A program made the translations under genes and the position numbers. Below are positions 1 to 5,919 of a DNA stretch of 5,919 bases, piece after piece; position 1 is the stretch's first letter; every line of letters starts with the position of its first letter. The notes beneath the pieces are model-generated. The model worked only from the letters and a program-made list of their open reading frames with translations. It had not been told where the DNA came from and ran no database searches. The stretch covers positions 1 to 5,919 of the forward strand of contig CAYNNP010000327.1 in NCBI GenBank assembly GCA_964398215.1, given 5' to 3'. This stretch comes from CAYNNP01 sp964398215. GTDB lineage: Bacteria; Planctomycetota; Planctomycetia; Pirellulales; Pirellulaceae.

Positions 1-25
1 CTGATCACAAAGTGGCGCTGTCCAG

Positions 26-1420
26 TTAGACCAAGAATCTTTTTATCGCGCCGGTTTGTTCCAGCCGGTTTTGTTGCATGGTTAAATCCAGGTCGCCGTA
101 GTGTTCGATCGGATTGCCGTAGGCGTTCAGTAGCGTGGTGTACCAGTTGCTCAGCGTCTTGTGGCCTTCGGTGCCGTGGAATGGAAGACGGATATAGCGG
201 CCAGCCAGATCGAGCTTGGAATTCTTTCCGCTCATGATCACCATTGGAGCTTCGGTGTCAGGACTGTGGTGCCCGGCGCCGGTCTCGGGCATGTAGATGA
301 TCGTTGTGTTGTCGAACATCGTTCCGCCCGATTCGGGGATCGCCTTCAGCTTGGCCACGAGTGTGTGAAGCTGTTTCATGTGATGAGTCTTAATGGCATT
401 TCTCATCTCCGCGGCACCAGATATTTGGCCGCCATGCCCGATCTGATGGATACTCGTCTTCTGTTTGTTCTCAGGCAAGGATGTGATGTCGGTGCCTAGA
501 TCGTCGATCGTGTACGTGACGACGTTGGTCAGGCCAGATGCCAGCGCCCCGACGATGACATCGGTAAAGGCAGCTTGTTTTTGCGGCAGCGTCGCGTCTG
601 GGCCGCCCTTGTCGTGGATCGGATCGACCTTGGGAAGATACCGCTTGATCTTGTTACTCAGAGCCGCGACCTTTGTGTTTCGATCGCGAATCGACTGAAG
701 CGATTCGACCTGGTCGCTAATTTTTAATCGCTCGTCACCGTTTAGTCCTTTCAGTCGTCGCTTTTCCTGTTCGTGCACGTAATCCAGCAGGGCGTTGTCG
801 GAAGCAGCTTCGTCGGTATTGGTAACCGATTTGAATAGTTCCTGATAAGCGGTCATTGGATCGGCGTAACAATAGTTGCGTTGCTTTGCTGCGGGTGCGG
901 AATAGCCAGACACGATTCCCGTTCTGTGATCGCGTCCGTGGGGTACCGCCAACGACATCTCGACATGACCGAACGGTGAAGGGAAGAGTTTGGCCAGTTC
1001 GAAGTCGACAGTTGCCCACTTGATGTTGCTGAGGATATCGCGTCCAGCTTTGTACGCACCCATGCAACCGGAGTACGAGTAGTGGCCGCCACCACTGACC
1101 GACATCGAGATGCCGTGCAGGATGGTCATGTTGTCCTTGTACTCATCCAGTCCTTTCAGCCAATCGGGCAACTCATGTTTGGCCAAGTCCACTTCGAAGG
1201 TTTGTTTCTCTTTGTGCTTTTTTTGTTCTTCGATTGAAAACGAAGGCAGCCCGAATTGCGTAGTCAAGTTGCCATTGGATTTACGAATGAAGACGAAACG
1301 GTGCGGGATGCCGCCAGAATTTTCCGTTTCCGCGCCGATTAAGTGGTTGAACGACGGCGTCAGCGCCAGGCTTGTACCCAGAGCGGTCGTCTTCAGGAGT
1401 TCTCGTCGGTTGATCAACAT
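26..1420 (-). CDS. DUF1552 family exported protein, Tat-type leader
   Basis: This 464-residue protein looks like a DUF1552 (PF07586) member, a planctomycete-rich family of unknown biochemical role. Residues 1-30 carry a twin-arginine-type leader: RRELLK at 5-10, then a hydrophobic TALGTSLALTPSF stretch, so export by the Tat route is likely. Family-like landmarks are a HRFVFIRKSNG strand soon after the leader (about 40-50), an NMTILHGIS segment near 97-105 followed by SGGGHYSYSG, an IHQIGHGG motif near 324-331, DNTTIIYMPETGAGHHS near 370-386, and a C-terminal LSNWYTTLLNAYG near 423-435. The length suits the family and the frame is intact. I chose the ATG at 1420 over an in-frame TTG at 1462 because the leader then begins MLINRRE and an AGGA lies 8 nt upstream. 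It follows the cytochrome-like gene on the same strand, 214 bp from that gene's stop, so co-transcription is likely. Family assignment is by eye; substrate and reaction are unknown. Confidence 0.87.
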   Translation of the reverse strand: MLINRRELLKTTALGTSLALTPSFNHLIGAETENSGGIPHRFVFIRKSNGNLTTQFGLPSFSIEEQKKHKEKQTFEVDLAKHELPDWLKGLDEYKDNMTILHGISMSVSGGGHYSYSGCMGAYKAGRDILSNIKWATVDFELAKLFPSPFGHVEMSLAVPHGRDHRTGIVSGYSAPAAKQRNYCYADPMTAYQELFKSVTNTDEAASDNALLDYVHEQEKRRLKGLNGDERLKISDQVESLQSIRDRNTKVAALSNKIKRYLPKVDPIHDKGGPDATLPQKQAAFTDVIVGALASGLTNVVTYTIDDLGTDITSLPENKQKTSIHQIGHGGQISGAAEMRNAIKTHHMKQLHTLVAKLKAIPESGGTMFDNTTIIYMPETGAGHHSPDTEAPMVIMSGKNSKLDLAGRYIRLPFHGTEGHKTLSNWYTTLLNAYGNPIEHYGDLDLTMQQNRLEQTGAIKRFLV

Positions 1421-1428
1421 CTTTTGGT

Positions 1429-1432
1429 TCCT
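1429..1432 (-). promoter_or_regulatory. Shine-Dalgarno-like AGGA for the DUF1552 gene
   Basis: On the minus strand AGGA is followed by 8 nt (accaaaag) and then the ATG at 1420-1418. The spacing is normal for a ribosome binding site and is the main reason for preferring this start to the upstream in-frame TTG at 1462. Confidence 0.5.
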
Positions 1433-1555
1433 GGTGTCCGTTTGTTGCGGGTGCTTTTGCAAGCGACCTGAGTTGCAATTCGTCGGGAATGGTTCGTAGT
1501 ACCGGCATCAGGCGGAAGTGGATTTTTCGCCTAAACGCAGACTGCTCGTTAGTCT

Positions 1556-1619
1556 GGTAACCCGACGCGCCAGCGAGGGATCAATGCGATTCTGTCCCTC
1601 GCTCACGCTTCGGGTTACC
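1556..1619. repeat. Interrupted intergenic palindrome (REP/MITE-like)
   Basis: A 64-bp palindrome with two perfect stem blocks. The outer block is GGTAACCCGA (1556-1565) against TCGGGTTACC (1610-1619), 10 bp; the inner block is AGCGAGGGA (1572-1580) against TCCCTCGCT (1595-1603), 9 bp. A 6-nt by 6-nt internal region (CGCGCC/CACGCT, of which GCG/CGC can pair) separates them, and the loop is 14 nt. Read through, it encodes the spurious strings TRRASEG and PSLTLRVT, which I recall recurring in over-predicted small ORFs of Rhodopirellula-type genomes, so it is probably one copy of a dispersed family. It begins 15 bp past the stop of the upstream cytochrome-like gene, inside the presumed two-gene transcript. 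No T-run follows on the minus strand, so it is not a standard intrinsic terminator; an RNA-stabilising or partially attenuating role is possible. Confidence 0.85.
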
Positions 1620-1634
1620 TTTCGTGTACTGTTC

Positions 1635-4895
<3,261 letters not shown>

Positions 4896-4951
4896 TGGTA
4901 ATTGTCCAATGCCCGGCAGAAGTACATTTTAGTCCAAACAAAATACAAAGG

Positions 4952-4976
4952 CATAACGTGCACTTTACAGGTTATG
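4952..4976. promoter_or_regulatory. Imperfect inverted repeat upstream of the cytochrome-like gene
   Basis: CATAACGTG (4952-4960) faces CAGGTTATG (4968-4976): 8 of 9 positions pair, with a 7-bp centre. It ends 57 bp upstream of the ATG at 4895, a sensible place for a regulator to bind. It also lies 1 bp beyond the stop of the doubtful ORF at 4978-5166, so it could instead be a weak hairpin at that ORF's end, although no proper T-run follows. One copy only is visible, so the operator idea is tentative. Confidence 0.3.
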
Positions 4977-4977
4977 T

Positions 4978-5166
4978 TTACATCTCCAAGTCGGCAGGGA
5001 TGATTTTAGCGTGCATTGGGTAGCATTGCCTTGTAAACTGACCTTGCCTTGCGAAACTCATCATTGCAGCATCAGAAAGTACGTTGCGATTTTGCTGGAT
5101 CTCGGACTCCATCCGCATGATGAAGCACTCAAGGACTCGCCTTTGTGGTCGAACCAGCTCGTCCAC
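4978..5166 (-). CDS. Doubtful small ORF, unknown
   Basis: This is a 62-residue reading frame from a GTG; the frame stays open upstream to a TAG at 5206-5208 but has no ATG there. The product (starting MDELVRPQRRVLECF, ending AKIIPADLEM) is mixed polar with several Met and Cys residues and no signal peptide or membrane segment. I recognise no domain and see no ribosome binding site. It ends 82 bp before the start of the cytochrome-like gene on the same strand. It may be a chance ORF or the tail of a decayed gene; its composition looks slightly more protein-like than the opposite strand. Confidence 0.15.
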   Translation of the reverse strand: MDELVRPQRRVLECFIMRMESEIQQNRNVLSDAAMMSFARQGQFTRQCYPMHAKIIPADLEM

Positions 5167-5435
5167 GATGTCTAGCTGGGATTCGCATGAGCAAAACTCA
5201 CTTTCCTATTTTTTTGCACGGTCCCAAAACATCGAATTGCAGTCCACGTGGAACCCTCGGTTTCGCACGATTCGTCAATCTTGTAACGATAGAAACCTGC
5301 TGAGTTTTTTTGTGGTTCCGAAGTGACGAACTTCGCCACTGGCAATAACCTGGATCGACTTCAATGGCTGCTGCGTGACCCACCAAGCTCAGTGAATACC
5401 GATCAATATCGCTCGACCGGCGACCAATTCGTTAG

Positions 5436-5534
5436 TGGAGAAAAAGAGAAAGGCCCGTTGCAATGCAACGAACAGGTACGGTGGATGACTTGGCCGCGAT
5501 GGGCCACTTCCTGTTGACCGACAAGAGCAGTTGG
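5436..5534 (+). pseudogene. C-terminal fragment of a short-chain dehydrogenase/reductase (SDR)
   Basis: In the plus frame with codons at 5475-5477 (GGT) the translation runs PVAMQRTGTVDDLAAMGHF and then LLTDKSSW, ending at the TGG at 5532-5534. This is the pattern of the classical SDR C-terminal segment, P-x-x-R-x-G-x-x-(E/D)-D-(V/L)-A-x-x-x-x-F-L-x-(S/T)-D-x-x-S-(W/F), which in intact enzymes is followed by (I/V)TGQ and then a DGG-type end. Here, straight after the Trp, the sequence becomes the antisense of an IS66 tnpC gene, so the TGQ part is lost. Upstream a TAG at 5433-5435 closes the frame; another frame just before it reads INIARPATNSLVEKKRK, which could be the preceding SDR strand after a frameshift. 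No Rossmann GxxxGxG or YxxxK motif is found upstream. It is a remnant and cannot be functional. It lies in a frame masked by longer meaningless ORFs. Confidence 0.65.
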
Positions 5535-5616
5535 CTTGAACAATCTGTGAATCTTTCCGAGCAAGACTTTCTTTTAGCCGAGCGTTCTCGATTCGTAGTT
5601 GTTCGATGTCATTCAT
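5533..5616 (-). pseudogene. tnpC: IS66-family tnpC transposase, first 28 codons only
   Basis: From the ATG at 5616-5614 the product begins MNDIEQLRIENARLKESLAR and continues KDSQIVQA, the leucine-zipper-like coiled-coil N-terminus typical of the IS66 TnpC (Orf3) transposase, with heptad Leu/Ile residues at 4, 7, 14, 18 and 25. Intact TnpC is about 500 residues and continues through a zinc-finger-like region to a DDE catalytic domain. Here the similarity stops at Ala28 and the following residues (NCSCRSTGSGPSRP...) are the antisense of the SDR fragment, up to a stop at 5389. The gene is therefore cut and inactive. It lies 138 bp downstream of the tnpB stop in the same orientation, the normal tnpB-tnpC order. 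No clear ribosome binding site is visible. Confidence 0.75.
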
Positions 5617-5682
5617 AACAACGCTTACGCAGCCAGTATCAAAACGGTTTTCGAAGCTCGCGGATCTTTTTCAAAAAAGAAA

Positions 5683-5712
5683 ACGCTTTGTCCCCTCACA
5701 AGAACAAAGCGT
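5683..5712 (-). terminator. Terminator-like hairpin between tnpB and tnpC
   Basis: ACGCTTTGT (5683-5691) and ACAAAGCGT (5704-5712) form a perfect 9-bp stem with a 12-nt loop. Read on the minus strand, the direction of the IS genes, the stem is followed by TTTTCTTTTTT, as in an intrinsic terminator. It begins 42 bp after the tnpB stop and ends 66 bp before the tnpC ATG. The stem is only 4/9 GC, so it may end transcription only partly. It may limit transposase expression or may have arisen after the element decayed. Confidence 0.5.
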
Positions 5713-5754
5713 CAAGCGTCCATCAGAACCGCGCTGGCAAAATCACTGGCGAAA

Positions 5755-5919
5755 TCACGCGGTCAAAGAAAAACGTTTCCTTCGTTTTGCGTTCGTATAG
5801 TCAACGCCGCGAATGAGCATCGTCAATTCGTCGGCCTTCATCTCAAAGCACCCACTATCAAGATCAAAGACCGGCAACTGAAACGTCCCCTGCTCAAGTC
5901 TTCGATACCAGATCGCCAA
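5755..5919 (-). CDS. tnpB: IS66-family TnpB (Orf2), C-terminal part, runs off the window
   Basis: The last 54 codons and the TGA stop (5757-5755) are present; the 5' part lies beyond the window. The translation begins LAIWYRRLEQGTFQLP and ends with KRRKRFSLTA. It contains the features of the IS66 Orf2 protein (PF05717): the WY-(K/R)-R-L-E-x-G-x-F-x-x-P motif, then F-E-M-K-A-D-E-L-T-M-L-I-R-G-V-D and a basic tail. Intact TnpB is about 115-120 residues, so roughly half is seen. TnpB is an accessory protein needed with TnpA and TnpC for IS66 transposition; its exact activity is not settled. The frame is open and undamaged in the part visible. Confidence 0.9.
   Translation of the reverse strand: MAIWYRRLEQGTFQLPVFDLDSGCFEMKADELTMLIRGVDYTNAKRRKRFSLTA

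Larger units (their letters stand above)
4896..5435. other. 540-bp stretch without a recognisable gene
   Basis: This lies upstream of the cytochrome-like gene and should hold its promoter. A TAAAAT on the minus strand (4926-4931) could be a -10 box, but I find no matching -35 at 16-18 bp. All reading frames here are short and broken. Two minus-strand stretches read somewhat like protein (about 4978-5205, and about 5176-5330 in another frame, containing FYRYKIDESCETEGSTW), but neither matches a family I know. The neighbouring SDR and IS66 fragments suggest that decayed accessory DNA extends into the right half of this stretch. Confidence 0.5.
5533..5919 (-). mobile_element. IS66-family insertion sequence remnant, left-truncated
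   Basis: The end of tnpB and the start of tnpC lie in the family order (tnpA-tnpB-tnpC) on the minus strand. The right end of the element (rest of tnpC and its terminal inverted repeat) is missing: the sequence leaves tnpC at about 5533 and enters an SDR fragment. The other end, with tnpA and the left inverted repeat, would lie beyond base 5919. Because the joint is inside tnpC, no terminal repeat or target duplication can be seen here. The element cannot transpose by itself unless TnpC is supplied in trans, and it has lost one end anyway. Confidence 0.75.

Noticed and set aside
1421..1462. A 14-residue N-terminal extension of the DUF1552 protein from a TTG at 1462
   Set aside because: The extension (QKHPQQTDTRNQK) would precede the Tat-type leader, and the ATG at 1420 has a well-spaced AGGA; the later start is better.
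1510..1532. Short inverted repeat AGGCG...CGCCT between the two large genes
   Set aside because: Only 5 perfect pairs with a 13-nt loop in the transcribed minus-strand RNA and no T-run; too weak to call.
5456..5470. Perfect 15-bp palindrome CGTTGCA-A-TGCAACG
   Set aside because: It lies inside the SDR coding remnant (codons for VAMQR), has a one-base centre that cannot form an RNA loop without opening the stem, and has no partner copy; probably chance.
5323..5517. A 64-residue plus-strand open frame ending WPRWATSC
   Set aside because: It overlaps the SDR remnant in a different frame; the SDR-like frame explains the sequence better and this one matches nothing known.
5617..5640. GCGTAAGC just before the tnpC start, resembling the GTAAGCG tip of IS66 terminal repeats
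   Set aside because: It lies between tnpB and tnpC and not at an element end, and no matching second end is visible in the window.
5606..5800. A 64-residue plus-strand open frame starting MSFITTLTQ
   Set aside because: It is antisense to the tnpC start, the spacer hairpin and the tnpB end, with no domain or ribosome binding site.

Overview
The window looks like a piece of a planctomycete chromosome, most likely from the Rhodopirellula/Pirellulaceae group. Its left 4.9 kb holds two large exported proteins of families typical of Planctomycetes, both on the minus strand: a PSCyt1/DUF1592/DUF1588/DUF1585 cytochrome-like protein and a DUF1552 protein. Between them lies a GGTAACCCGA...TCGGGTTACC palindrome of a kind I recall as common between genes in these genomes. 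I could run no database search, so family names rest on motifs and domain order read by eye.

Layout, left to right. (1) 26-1420, minus: DUF1552 protein with a twin-arginine-type leader. (2) 1421-1634: intergenic stretch with a Shine-Dalgarno-like AGGA for the DUF1552 gene and a 64-bp interrupted palindrome at 1556-1619. (3) 1635-4895, minus: a 1086-residue exported protein with a CxxCH haem motif near each end. (4) 4896-5435: about 540 bp with no recognisable gene, a candidate operator-like inverted repeat at 4952-4976 and one doubtful small ORF. (5) 5436-5534, plus: a short C-terminal remnant of a short-chain dehydrogenase/reductase (SDR). (6) 5533-5919, minus: remains of an IS66-family insertion sequence, namely the first 28 codons of tnpC and, across a spacer containing a terminator-like hairpin, the 3' end of tnpB running off the window.

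Transcription of the left part runs right to left, cytochrome-like gene first and DUF1552 gene second, so the two probably form a transcription unit. This pairing is a recurrent planctomycete arrangement whose physiological role is not established. The palindrome sits in their shared intercistronic region and could modulate the relative output of the two. The right part is degraded mobile and accessory DNA: the SDR fragment and the tnpC fragment meet within a few bases, inside both genes, so the joint looks like a deletion or recombination scar and not a clean insertion end. I see no CRISPR array, tRNA, rRNA or complete novel system.
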